DNA from: Flavobacteriales bacterium
GTDB taxonomy: Bacteria > Bacteroidota > Bacteroidia > Flavobacteriales_E > Vicingaceae
DNA: 64,000 bases
Assembly (NCBI GenBank): GCA_020635815.1
Contig: JACJZB010000009.1
Coordinates: 56,138-120,137 of the forward strand
Reading direction: 5' to 3'
Numbering within the stretch: position 1 is the first letter of the stretch; the number at the start of each line of letters is the position of its first letter. The translations under genes and the position numbers were made by a program. Positions 47,768 to 56,153 of the stretch are shown piece after piece. Below the pieces are notes generated by a model. It was given only the letters and a program-made list of their open reading frames with translations, did not search any database and had not been told where the DNA came from.

Positions 47768-47858
47768 ACAGGTAACGATATGCTATGTTTCCGTTGTGTT
47801 GTTAACCATTTATAATTTATAACCAACAATACTATGAAATATAGCGATTGTTGGCAAA
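47768..47858 (-). other. attC-like site A4
   Basis: Minus strand: TTTGCCAAC ... ATCG|TTACCTGT; 91 bp. The arms pair CGATATGCTATGTTTC with GAAATATAGCGAT. Inverse core TTTGCCAAC matches the core TTGGCAAA at 49961-49970. Confidence 0.82.
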
Positions 47859-47861
47859 TCT

Positions 47862-49943
47862 TTATTGTTTTACGAACTTTTTAGTTATTGTTTTTTCTTC
47901 TGTAGTTACTTTAATGAAGTATATTCCATTTGACAAATCAGCTAAATTTATAGTGTGTGTAATTTCTTTGGCTATCATAACCATTTTACCAGTTATGTCA
48001 ATAATCTTGATTTCACTAATATTTAGTTCAGTATCAATTGATAATTGATTCGAAACGGGATTAGGATATATTTTGATTTCTGAGTTAAGTATTAGCTTAC
48101 TATCTATTCCTGTAGTGTTTGGTGAGATGATATTAATAGTAAATCCACCTGCTTTGTTGAATACAACACCATTTTTACCAATAGAATCACAATACATATC
48201 GACACAGCCATTTCCATCATCTATTGTTAGACAAAGATAAAAAGGTCCTGCGGTTGAATAGGTGTGGCTCGGGTTTTGAAGTGTTGATGTAGTACTATCT
48301 CCAAAATTCCACATGTAGGTAATGTTATTACCCATAGAACTATTTATTACGATAATATTGTTTGATGAAGTGTCAGGGTACATTACAAAACCTGAAATAC
48401 ATTGTGCAGGAGTAGGAACACTCGTTACATTAATAGTGTCTAGGTAATAATCAATACAAGCTCCTCCTTGAAATGTAGAATCATTAACAGTTAATACTAC
48501 AGGAAAAATACCATTTGCGTTAAAGGTGTGATTAGGATTGACTGATGTCATTGTCGTCCCGTCCCCAAATGACCAATGTGATTTATTGAAATTACCTGTG
48601 GATGTATTAGTAAATGTATAGTTCCCGTTGTTATTATTTGAATATGTGTAATCTGAATATACATCACAAGTATTAAGTTTGACTACCCAATAATCAGCAC
48701 CATAACTTGGGTGATGATCAGTTACATCTCCATCATTTGAATAAGAATCTCCAGCAACAATATAGCCCCCATCTGTTGTTTGTTGTATGGAGGATGCTCT
48801 ATCATCAGCTGTTCCACCCAAGGATTTCTCCCAAGTAATAGTACCAGTACTAGTTAATTTTACAATCCACATGTCACGACCTCCATTATTACCAGTTACA
48901 TCTCCATCAATTGAAAAAGAAGCTCCAGCAACAATATAGCCCCCATCTGTTGTCTGTTGTATGGAGAATGCTCTATCTTCGGCTGCTCCACCCAAGGATT
49001 TCTCCCAAGTAATAGTACCAGTACTGGTTAATTTTACAATCCACATGTCACTACCTCCATTACTCCCAGATACATCCCCATCAAATGATGAAGAGTATCC
49101 AGTAACAATATAACCCCCATCTACAGTTTGTTGTATGGAGGAAGCTCTATCATCAGCTGTTCCACCCAAGGATTTCTCCCAAGTAATAGTACCAGTACTA
49201 GTTAATTTTACAATCCACATGTCACAGTCTCCATTATTACCAGTTACATCTCCATCAATTGATGAAGAGTATCCAGCAACAATATAACCCCCATCTACAG
49301 TTTGTTGAATGGATTGAGCATAATCATTAGATGTGCCGCCTAAGGACTTCTCCCAAGTAATAGTACCAGTACTAGTTAATTTTACAATCCACATGTCTTT
49401 ACCTCCATTATTGCCAGTTACATCCCCATCAATTGAAGGGGAATCACCAGCAACAATATAACCCCCATCTGTCGTTTGTTGAATGGATTGAGCAAAATCA
49501 TAATCTGTTCCACCTAAGGATTTCTCCCAAGTAATAGTACCAGTACTGGTTAATTTTACAATCCACATGTCACTACCTCCATTATTACCAGTTATATCTT
49601 CATCATTTGAATAAGAAAAACCAGCAACAATATATCCCCCATCTGCTGTTTGTTGTATGGAATGTGCTACATCCATAGATGTCCCACCTAAGTATTTCTC
49701 CCAAGTAACAGCACCAGTATTAGTTAATTTCACAATCCACATATCTTGGTCTCCATTACTAAATATAGTATCATGAGTTGAAACGCCAGCAACGATAAAT
49801 CCTCCATCTGCTGTTTGTTGTATAGAATGTGCAAAATCACCACTACCTACTCCTCCTATTGATTTCTCCCATTTTATGATAGGTTGCGTAAAAGTTATAT
49901 TAGATAGTGTTATAATAAATATAAGGGATAGTAATATTTTCAT
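47862..49943 (-). CDS. T9SS type A cargo with seven 58-residue repeats
   Basis: 693 residues: signal peptide (LLSLIFIITLSNITFTQ), seven repeats of about 58 residues (WEKSLGGT..., SIQQT.DGGYIVAG, DMWIVKLTSTGTIT), two PKD-like segments (SHWSFGDGTTMTSVNPNHTF; YMWNFGDSTTSTLQNPSHTY) and a type A sorting domain (IYPNPVSNQLSIDTE). The repeats are of the propeller kind seen in Bacteroidota surface proteins. It fills a 2.1-kb cassette by itself, which is large for one. Confidence 0.88.
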   Translation of the reverse strand: MKILLSLIFIITLSNITFTQPIIKWEKSIGGVGSGDFAHSIQQTADGGFIVAGVSTHDTIFSNGDQDMWIVKLTNTGAVTWEKYLGGTSMDVAHSIQQTADGGYIVAGFSYSNDEDITGNNGGSDMWIVKLTSTGTITWEKSLGGTDYDFAQSIQQTTDGGYIVAGDSPSIDGDVTGNNGGKDMWIVKLTSTGTITWEKSLGGTSNDYAQSIQQTVDGGYIVAGYSSSIDGDVTGNNGDCDMWIVKLTSTGTITWEKSLGGTADDRASSIQQTVDGGYIVTGYSSSFDGDVSGSNGGSDMWIVKLTSTGTITWEKSLGGAAEDRAFSIQQTTDGGYIVAGASFSIDGDVTGNNGGRDMWIVKLTSTGTITWEKSLGGTADDRASSIQQTTDGGYIVAGDSYSNDGDVTDHHPSYGADYWVVKLNTCDVYSDYTYSNNNNGNYTFTNTSTGNFNKSHWSFGDGTTMTSVNPNHTFNANGIFPVVLTVNDSTFQGGACIDYYLDTINVTSVPTPAQCISGFVMYPDTSSNNIIVINSSMGNNITYMWNFGDSTTSTLQNPSHTYSTAGPFYLCLTIDDGNGCVDMYCDSIGKNGVVFNKAGGFTINIISPNTTGIDSKLILNSEIKIYPNPVSNQLSIDTELNISEIKIIDITGKMVMIAKEITHTINLADLSNGIYFIKVTTEEKTITKKFVKQ
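48705..49870. repeat. 174-bp tandem coding repeats
   Basis: Seven units of about 174 bp inside the T9SS cargo gene. The stretches around CAAGGATTTCTCCCAAGTAA and AATTTTACAATCCACATGTC are nearly identical from unit to unit. DNA-level identity is higher than the protein needs, so unequal crossover can change the copy number. Confidence 0.85.
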
Positions 49944-49960
49944 AATATTTGTCTTTTATG

Positions 49961-50206
49961 TTTGCCAACGCTACTATATGTAATGTGCGTTTAGTTTGTT
50001 CAACGCTTAAAAGTAATAATTTTTGTGAGGAATCCCCCGTTACAGCAAAACCTTAGTAGCGAAAACCCTGTCAAGCAACAAAGCAAGGATGTAACTTGCT
50101 AATTAATATATAAACAGCACTAACAAAAATTATGGCACAACTTCCGCAAGTTTCACAAAGCTAAAATGCTTGCAAAAAGGCATATTATATATAGGATGTT
50201 AGCAAA
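49961..50206 (-). other. attC-like site A5
   Basis: Minus strand: TTTGCTAAC ... AGCG|TTGGCAAA; 246 bp. The ends pair CTACTATATGTAATGTGC with GCATATTATATATAG. It is of the same sequence family as A8 and A12. Inverse core TTTGCTAAC matches the core at 50746-50755. Confidence 0.85.
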
Positions 50207-50210
50207 TGTT

Positions 50211-50726
50211 TTAATTAGTTTTTCTCTGACGTTCAATAAGGTTTGTAATTCTATTGCTGTTAGTCATCATTAAGTATCCTAATAGAGTTTTTATAAAATA
50301 AAATATTACCCAAGAACTTGTCGGGTTTGACCCAAAAAGTCCAGAAGAATTTGATTGCTGGAAATAAGAAAACATTTCCTTACAGAATAAAGGAAAATCT
50401 TCAATAAATATTAAACCACCAATAACTATTATTGCAATTTTTAAGATTGTAGAGCGATGTATGTTTATTTCAAATTTTTCTTCTTCAAATCCTTTTATCA
50501 AATCTAATTTATTAATTAGCCATTCTGTCTTAAATACAAATAAACGAAGTATTAAAAGATACGCACCCAGTGTCAGCAAAATAATTATTATGCTTACAAT
50601 AAAACCATTATCCGCATCAAGTAACATTAGTGAAGATACAAATTGTGGTATAACTGTTAATGAACCAAAGACAATATAAATGCCTAAGATTTTAAGGAAT
50701 ATTGTCCAAAAAGTTTTGATTGTCAT
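50211..50726 (-). CDS. Cassette-borne membrane protein, about four spans
   Basis: 171 residues with hydrophobic segments at about 10-32, 43-63, 92-108 and 137-155. The loop between spans two and three is charged (KLDLIKGFEEEKFE). I recognise no family. The stop lies a few bases from the inverse core and the ATG 20 bases from the core, the usual spacing in this array. Confidence 0.7.
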   Translation of the reverse strand: MTIKTFWTIFLKILGIYIVFGSLTVIPQFVSSLMLLDADNGFIVSIIIILLTLGAYLLILRLFVFKTEWLINKLDLIKGFEEEKFEINIHRSTILKIAIIVIGGLIFIEDFPLFCKEMFSYFQQSNSSGLFGSNPTSSWVIFYFIKTLLGYLMMTNSNRITNLIERQRKTN

Positions 50727-50745
50727 TTTTTAGTTTTTTTTAATA

Positions 50746-50990
50746 TTTGCTAACGCCACAATATGTTGCGTTTTTAGTTGTTTAAGACTACCAAAGTAAT
50801 GAAATTTTGTAAAAACACCATATAGCAGAGAAGGAAATAAGTAAAAATAAAACTTAAAAATCCCTACAAGCAAAGTTGAAATTTGCCACCAACAAGTACG
50901 CACCTACAAAATGAATGGAGCAAACCACCTAAGCCGCAAAAAGCAGAACAGTTAGCAACAAAAAAATGCAATATATTGAATGTTAGGTGC
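50746..50990 (-). other. attC-like site A6
   Basis: Minus strand: GCACCTAAC ... GGCG|TTAGCAAA; 245 bp. The ends pair CACAATATGTTGCG with TGCAATATATTG. It is nearly identical to A14 and A15. Confidence 0.85.
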
Positions 50991-51388
50991 TTTTATTTTA
51001 AAGCCAACGGCTCAAAATCCGAAGGGGAAAAAGTAGATAAGTAACGGGTACGAGTGTAGCAGAAAAGCAGCTTAAAGGTCAGCCCGAAAGAGAGAGAAAC
51101 TACGAGCATAGCAGCAATACCACAGGAGCAACAGATAATACAAAAAAGTTGGTTAGCTTACCAATAGGAAAAATAGTGCAAACTGTTTGCTACAAACTTT
51201 TAGAAACCACCAAAAGCAAACGCTATCGAAAACTGTAAGCCACAAGTAACTAAACTATTTTTGCGTAAAGAAAGCAGAGAAGAATCATCATCGCTTGCTC
51301 CGAAAGTATCAGATAAAGGGCTTTTCTTTTTTTAAGGAAGTGGCAAAGTTAAAAAACTAAAGAAGAGAATAAGAAATTGCACCTAACG
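50982..51388 (-). repeat. Non-coding cassette, copy A
   Basis: Bounded by GTTAGGTGC and GCACCTAACG. No reading frame is conserved. It contains a perfect -7 box TATTTTTG on the + strand (near 51269) and ends in a U-rich GGGCTTTTCTTTTTTT stretch. It differs from the other copies by GATAATACAAAAAA in place of GAGCGTAAAAAAA. Confidence 0.8.
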
Positions 51389-51626
51389 CCCCCTGTATGT
51401 TGCGTTTTACAGTTGTTTAGTAGCACCAAAGTAATGAAATTTTGTAAAACAACCATTTAGCAGAGAAGTAAAAAAGTAAAAAGAGAACTTAAAGCAACTA
51501 CAAGCAAAGTTGAAATTTGCCAGCAACAAGAACGCACCTACAAAATAAATGGAGCAAAACTGCGAAAGCCAAAAAAAACTAAAACAGAAAGCGAGCTAAA
51601 AATGCAATATATTGAATGTTAGGTGC
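51379..51626 (-). other. attC-like site A7
   Basis: Minus strand: GCACCTAAC ... GGGGCG|TTAGGTGC; 248 bp, relative of A6 with several changes (CCCCCTGTATGTTGCG at the core side). Confidence 0.83.
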
Positions 51627-52023
51627 TTTTATTTTAAAGCCAACGCCTCAAAATCCGAAGGGGAAAAAGTAGATAAGTAACGGGTAGGAGTGTAGCAGAA
51701 AAGCAGCTTAAAGGTCAGCCCGAAAGAGAGAGAAACTACGAGCATAGCAGCAATACCACAGGAGCAACAGAGCGTAAAAAAAGTTGGTTAGCTTACCAAT
51801 AGGAAAAATAGTGCAAACTGTTTGGCACAAACTTTTAGAAACCACCAAAAGCAAACGCTATCGAAAACTGTAAGCCATAAGTAACTAAACTATTTTTGCG
51901 TAAAGAAAGCAGAGAAGAATCATCATCTCTCGCTCCGAAAGTATCAGATAAAGGGCTTTTCTTTTTTTAAGGAAATGACAAAGTTAAAAAACTAAAGAAG
52001 AGAATAAGAAATTGCACCTAACG
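51618..52023 (-). repeat. Non-coding cassette, copy B
   Basis: Almost identical to copy D at 60435-60840 (both with GGAAATGACAAAG near the right end and CATCTCTCGCTCC). It carries CAACGCCTC where the other copies have CAACGGCTC. Confidence 0.8.
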
Positions 52024-52261
52024 CCACAATATGTAATGTGCCGTTCAGTTTGTACAATGCTTAAAAGTAATAATTTTTGCGATAGCTTCATATACTAGCA
52101 TAAAAAATAAGTAACCACAAAGCAAACCAACCAAAGCAAGGATGCAACTTGCAAAAAGTAAATAAGTAACCACTCGCAAAAAATTATGGAGCAAACCATA
52201 AAAGCTAAAAAAAGCTACAAAAGCTAGAAACAGGGCATATTATATATTGAATGTTAGGTGC
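52014..52261 (-). other. attC-like site A8
   Basis: Minus strand: GCACCTAAC ... GGCG|TTAGGTGC; 248 bp. It belongs to the A5/A12 family (ATATGTAATGTGC side, AGGGCATATTATATATTG side) but has the cores of the A6 family, as cassette-end logic predicts. Confidence 0.83.
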
Positions 52262-52656
52262 TTTTATTTTAAAGCCAACGGCTCAAAATCCGAAGGGGAA
52301 AAAGTAGATAAGTAACGGGTACGAGTGTAGCAGAAAAGCAGCTTAAAGGTCAGCCCGAAAGAGGGAAAAACTACGAGCATAGCACCAATACCACAGGAGC
52401 AACAGAGCGTAAAAAAGTTGGTTAGCTTACCAATAGGAAAAATAGTGCAAACTGTTTGGCACAAACTTTTAGAAACCACCAAAAGCAAACGCTATCGAAA
52501 AACCAAGCCATAAGTAACTAAACTATTTTTGCGTAAAGAAAGCAGAGAAGAATCATCATCGCTTGCTCCGAAAGTACCAAGTACAGGGCTTTTCTTTTTT
52601 TAAGGAAGTGGAAAAGTTAAAAAACTAAAGAAGAGAATAAGAAATTGCACCTAACG
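52253..52656 (-). repeat. Non-coding cassette, copy C
   Basis: The most divergent copy (six A instead of seven near 52412, AAACCAAGCC in the centre, GTACCAAGTACAGGG at the right). Only this copy shows a 74-codon minus frame (52264-52488), which is broken in all others, so I do not call it a gene. Confidence 0.78.
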
Positions 52657-52781
52657 GTTAGTATATGAAAAGTAGGCGATTTCGAAGCACTAAACTTTCG
52701 GTTAAGCACAAAGTTTGATACGAGCCAAAAGCCTTGATTTTACTACTATTTCGCCTATTTTTTATATACATTGTTGTGTTT
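52647..52781 (-). other. attC-like site A9
   Basis: Minus strand: AAACACAAC ... ACTAACCG|TTAGGTGC; 135 bp. It is nearly identical to A1. Inverse core AAACACAAC matches the core TTGTGTTT at 55429-55438. Confidence 0.84.
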
Positions 52782-52822
52782 TCGTACTTTATTTTCCGTT
52801 CTGTTTGTAGCGTTGGCAAAGA

Positions 52823-52880
52823 CATATTCTTTTGCAATTTTGGCTTGTGTATCGGCTGTAGCGAATTGCAAATGTGTATG
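52823..52880. repeat. Covarying stem-loop H4
   Basis: CATA-TTCT-TTTGCAATT pairs with AATTGCAAA-TGTG-TATG; the loop contains TTGGCTTGTGTATCGGCTG. It is behind the HpaII-like gene and flanked on both sides by GCGTTGG. Confidence 0.65.
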
Positions 52881-52894
52881 GCTTTTAGCGTTGG

Positions 52895-53974
52895 TTATTT
52901 TGTAAACCTAATTTGTAAATTCAGATTAAAATATAACTCTCCGTTTTCCTCATATATTTCTCCAAATCCGTGTCGAGAAGAACTTGCTGTGTCGAGCTTT
53001 GTATTATTTAGCAAGTAATCCTCAAATTCATTTCTGTTGTAAATATGATAACATAAAATGTCTCCATTTTCTTTGACGATTAAATATCCACCGGTTGCAT
53101 CATATTTTCCTGTCCAAACTTGCGAAGGCATCATTCCTAATGCAACATCTGTCAAGAAGCGTTTTATTTTGTATTCATAAAACTTATGCTCGTTCTCAAT
53201 GTCGAAGTTTAATGGATTTCGGTCAGCTGTTTTATTTACTAAATCGGTCAAATGTGAAAACTCACTTGAATAAAAATCAAAAACGATTTGCGATAAAATC
53301 TCTGGTAGTAAACTGTCTATTAGAACTAGATTATTTGAAAATATTTGTCGTTCTGTTTTTATAAAATCAAATTGCCCACCATTCTTTTGAATTTGAACAA
53401 TTCTATCCATTATTTTACTTCTCGAAGCGATTGAATTGATTTGTTCAATTTCGTTTTCAGTTAAATTTGCACCAACAATTTTATAAATAAAGTTTGTCGT
53501 TTTACCTGCATTTAATAGAGTAGAAGGGCTTCCAAGTTGTGATTTTATACTAAAACCTAATGTCGGCTGTTGATTCGTTCTTTGGTCGTGAACAACAATC
53601 GTAATATCAGTTTTTGCAGTAGAACTAGCTTTTAAGGAAATACAATTTATGGATTGCATAAATTCCTCAATTTCTGGAACTGAAAAAGTCCTTTCTTTAT
53701 TTTGTTTGATTGAATTTAAAAGAAAAAGAGCTTTGTCTTTAAAGTCTGAAATAGGGATTTTTAATACTTCTTCATTACCCGAAACTAAAATAATCTCATC
53801 TTGGATTGAATATTCAAAATTACCGTTGTTTTCGGTGCGAAGTATTTTGATAATTGGGTAAACTAAACCTTCTAATTTTTCTATGTCTTTGTTTCCGAGA
53901 AATAATTGTTTGTCGCCTAATAATTTGAAAAGCGCATAAATTTCGCTCCATTCTCCCTTATTTCCTGTAATCAT
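52895..53974 (-). CDS. HpaII-like type II restriction endonuclease
   Basis: 359 residues. GNKGEWSEIYALFKLLGDK at the N-terminus, the central LGFSIKSQLGSPSTLLNAGKTTNF and the late GKYDATGGYLIVKENGDILCYH match the HpaII family, cutting CCGG. The gene start overlaps the methyltransferase stop by 4 bases. The CCGG target is inferred from the family and from the strongly M.HpaII-like partner. Confidence 0.87.
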   Translation of the reverse strand: MITGNKGEWSEIYALFKLLGDKQLFLGNKDIEKLEGLVYPIIKILRTENNGNFEYSIQDEIILVSGNEEVLKIPISDFKDKALFLLNSIKQNKERTFSVPEIEEFMQSINCISLKASSTAKTDITIVVHDQRTNQQPTLGFSIKSQLGSPSTLLNAGKTTNFIYKIVGANLTENEIEQINSIASRSKIMDRIVQIQKNGGQFDFIKTERQIFSNNLVLIDSLLPEILSQIVFDFYSSEFSHLTDLVNKTADRNPLNFDIENEHKFYEYKIKRFLTDVALGMMPSQVWTGKYDATGGYLIVKENGDILCYHIYNRNEFEDYLLNNTKLDTASSSRHGFGEIYEENGELYFNLNLQIRFTK

Positions 53975-55236
53975 TTGCAGTTAAGTTTTTCTATTATTTT
54001 TTCCGCTGTTGCTTGAATTGCGGGAACTGCAACTGAATTTCCGAATTGCTTATATGCTTGTGCGTCTGAAACTATGATTTTAAAATTGTCTGGAAAGCCT
54101 TGTAACCTTGCCCATTCTCGTGGTGTCATTTTTCTAATTCCTTCTCGGTTCACTTTTCCTGAAATGTTAGTTACTGGTTTAAAATTTGTAAGTCTATCAT
54201 CAAAAACTAAATTTCGTTCTCTGCCCATTCCACCACAAACAACTGCATTTGCAGTTCCATCATTTGGAATTATTTCGTAACCAAATCCATTGCCTTTGCT
54301 TTCGTGTCTTGCTCTGTGGTTTTTTAAAGTTTGGACGTATGTTGTCGATAAGTAATATTTTACAGAAACTTCTTCTTCTTCCAAAATATCGTCTAAAACT
54401 GCGTTTTTATTAGTCGGTTCTGGATACTGAAAATCTGTTATTCCTAAATCCTTGCGGAAACCTACGATAAAAATTCGTTCACGATTTTGGGGAACGCCAA
54501 ATTCTTTAGCATTTAATATTTGAGGTTCAGGAACAAAATAGCCTAAATCTTCTCGAAGTACATTTAAAATTGTCGCTAATGTTTTTCCTTTGTCGTGGTT
54601 CCTTAAACCTTTTACATTTTCGAGAAAAATAGCTTTTGGTTGTTTCTTTTTTATGATTTCTGCCACGTCAAAAAACAATGTTCCTCTTGTATCTTCAAAC
54701 CCGCCACGTCTTCCTGCAATTGAAAATGCCTGGCAGGGAAAACCTGCACATAGCACATCAAAATTATCTGGAATATAATTTTTTGTTTCAGGTTTGGTTA
54801 TGTCTCCAAACGGAATTTCTCCAAAATTTGCTTTGTACGTTTGTTTAGAATATTTGTCCCATTCGCTTGTGAAAACACACTTTCCTTCAAGATTTTGAAA
54901 TGCTAAACGAAATCCGCCAATTCCGGCAAAAAGGTCGATAAACTTAAATTTCGGTTCTTCGGGTGCTGGAAAAGGAACAGATTTATTGATGTCAAAAATT
55001 AAATATTGAAGAGCTTCTTCAGCAACTTCATTTGTGACTTTTTCGGTTGGATATTCTTTTTCAAGAATTTCTTTTACATAAGAAAGAGCATCTTTTTTGT
55101 AAAATTGAGAAACTCCATTTTTATGATTATGCAAATAATGTGTAAAAGAAGCAGGTTTAGAATTGTCTGGGTCAACTACTTTTATTTCAAATAGTTGTCC
55201 GTCAATGTTTTCTATGTCAATTCTTTCTTTAATCAT
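53971..55236 (-). CDS. C5-cytosine methyltransferase, M.HpaII-like
   Basis: 421 residues. An N-terminal extension of about 95 residues is followed by motif I (FIDLFAGIGGFRLAF), the catalytic cysteine (GFPCQAF, Cys168), motif VI (FLENVKGL) and motif VIII (PQNRERIFIVG). The target-recognition segment (RHESKGNGFGYEIIPNDG; VCGGMGRERNLV; NREGIRKMTPREWARLQGFPD) is very close to M.HpaII, predicting CCGG. It precedes the nuclease gene. The extension is not part of M.HpaII and may have a regulatory or structural role. Confidence 0.93.
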   Translation of the reverse strand: MIKERIDIENIDGQLFEIKVVDPDNSKPASFTHYLHNHKNGVSQFYKKDALSYVKEILEKEYPTEKVTNEVAEEALQYLIFDINKSVPFPAPEEPKFKFIDLFAGIGGFRLAFQNLEGKCVFTSEWDKYSKQTYKANFGEIPFGDITKPETKNYIPDNFDVLCAGFPCQAFSIAGRRGGFEDTRGTLFFDVAEIIKKKQPKAIFLENVKGLRNHDKGKTLATILNVLREDLGYFVPEPQILNAKEFGVPQNRERIFIVGFRKDLGITDFQYPEPTNKNAVLDDILEEEEVSVKYYLSTTYVQTLKNHRARHESKGNGFGYEIIPNDGTANAVVCGGMGRERNLVFDDRLTNFKPVTNISGKVNREGIRKMTPREWARLQGFPDNFKIIVSDAQAYKQFGNSVAVPAIQATAEKIIEKLNCK

Positions 55237-55343
55237 TATCTCTTATTTAACCGTACAAGTTAATAAAGTTTGCTGTTTTGGTCGGTCGGTTTCTATATTT
55301 TTATTCACAATCTTTTCACGGTTTTTTAGAGCGCAAAGGCAAG

Positions 55344-55406
55344 AAACAGCTCTTTTGGTTTTTTCAGAGTTGGCTTATGTGTCGGCAAAAACCAAATGTG
55401 CTGTTT
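55344..55406. repeat. Covarying stem-loop H5
   Basis: AAACAGC-TCT-TTTGGTTTTT pairs with AAAAACCAAA-TGT-GCTGTTT; the loop contains GAGTTGGCTTATGTGTCGG. It lies upstream of the M.HpaII-like gene, inside the cassette. Confidence 0.7.
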
Positions 55407-55428
55407 GTGCGTTGGCTTTTTTTGTATG

Positions 55429-55550
55429 AAACACAACGTTAAGTATAAACTCAGCGTTAGCGTATTTTGTTTGTATTAGCTGATTTTATACTTTTTCGAA
55501 TAAAATCTTAGCTAATTTAAAATAAATTGAGTTTATATGGTGTTATGAAG
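55429..55550 (-). other. attC-like site A10
   Basis: Minus strand: CTTCATAAC ... TAACG|TTGTGTTT; 122 bp. The arms pair AGTATAAACTCA with TGAGTTTATA. Inverse core TTCATAAC matches the core TTATGAA at 56019-56027. Confidence 0.8.
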
Positions 55551-55818
55551 GAGTTTATTTAATTCCTTCTTATAGTCTATCTAGGTAAAGGATTAAATAG
55601 AAGTCTTCTTTATGGATTAACTTACTAGAAGAAGACAACTCTGAGATAGTTGGAGCATTCACAACAGTTGTTAAAGTCAACCTTTTATTTTTATCATTTT
55701 TTAATGAATCTCTAGTCAGTGACTATGGAGCGTTAAAAATGAGTCGGGGAGCAAAAACAACAAGTAAATTTACAAGTAAAGCTAGTTTTAGTTTTTCTTA
55801 GTTAGCTAAATAAATCAC

Positions 55819-55849
55819 TTGACTTTGTCAAAAAAAATCGCTAACTTCG
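55819..55849 (+). promoter_or_regulatory. Promoter against the array direction
   Basis: TTG, 20 bases, TAACTTCG. It shares TTGACTTTGTCA with the promoter at 5455-5427. Transcription would start near 55855 and run rightwards, opposite to all neighbouring genes. Confidence 0.55.
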
Positions 55850-55851
55850 AC

Positions 55852-55920
55852 TTAAGTCTGTGGACGATAACACTCGTCTGAAAGAAAATCTTTCCACGGT
55901 ATTACCGCCAGACTTAATCA
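55852..55920 (+). ncRNA. Possible small structured RNA
   Basis: TTAAGTCTG (55852-55860) and CAGACTTAA (55909-55917) pair perfectly over nine bases. Inside, GTGG pairs with CCAC and GAAAGA-AAA-TCTTTC forms a terminal hairpin (55880-55894). It begins right at the predicted start of the promoter at 55819. No known RNA family is recognised; the 3' end is not clear. Confidence 0.35.
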
Positions 55921-56018
55921 AGCAAGTTTTACAACTTCCTTTTCCTAAAAATAGCCTTGTAAATATTCCTTCTCCCTGAAAAATATGCGGTTGTAATTAG
56001 CTGTGAATGCGCTAATTA

Positions 56019-56153
56019 TTCATAACGGTCTCGGCTATGAGTAGTTGCGTGGGTTAGCACTTAACTTTGCAAGTACACACCAAACTGAAAATCCGTGAGG
56101 ATTTTCAGAAGTAGGCGAGAACAAGCAATTACTTATAGCCATTGTTATGTAGC
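56019..56153 (-). other. attC-like site A11
   Basis: Minus strand: GCTACATAAC ... GACCG|TTATGAA; 135 bp. The arms pair GGCTATGAGTAGTTGC with GCAATTACTTATAGCC. Inverse core GCTACATAAC matches the core at 57354-57364. Confidence 0.83.

Larger units (their letters stand above)
55542..56027 (-). other. Cassette without a protein gene
   Basis: 486 bp between GTTATGAA and TTCATAACG with no supported reading frame. It holds a + strand promoter (55819-55849) followed by a self-complementary segment, so it may be an RNA cassette. Confidence 0.6.

Noticed and set aside
52264..52488. 74-codon minus-strand frame in non-coding cassette C
   Set aside because: The other four copies carry indels that break it, it begins at a TTG and its composition is not protein-like.
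50746..52656. Regular repeats that could be taken for a CRISPR array
   Set aside because: The units are 245 bp and 405 bp, not 25-40 bp, there are no unique spacers of constant size and no cas genes. Matched cassette ends explain the pattern better.
55441..56018. A small protein gene in the 486-bp cassette
   Set aside because: No frame longer than a few dozen codons with a plausible start is present on either strand. Promoter and pairing point to RNA instead.
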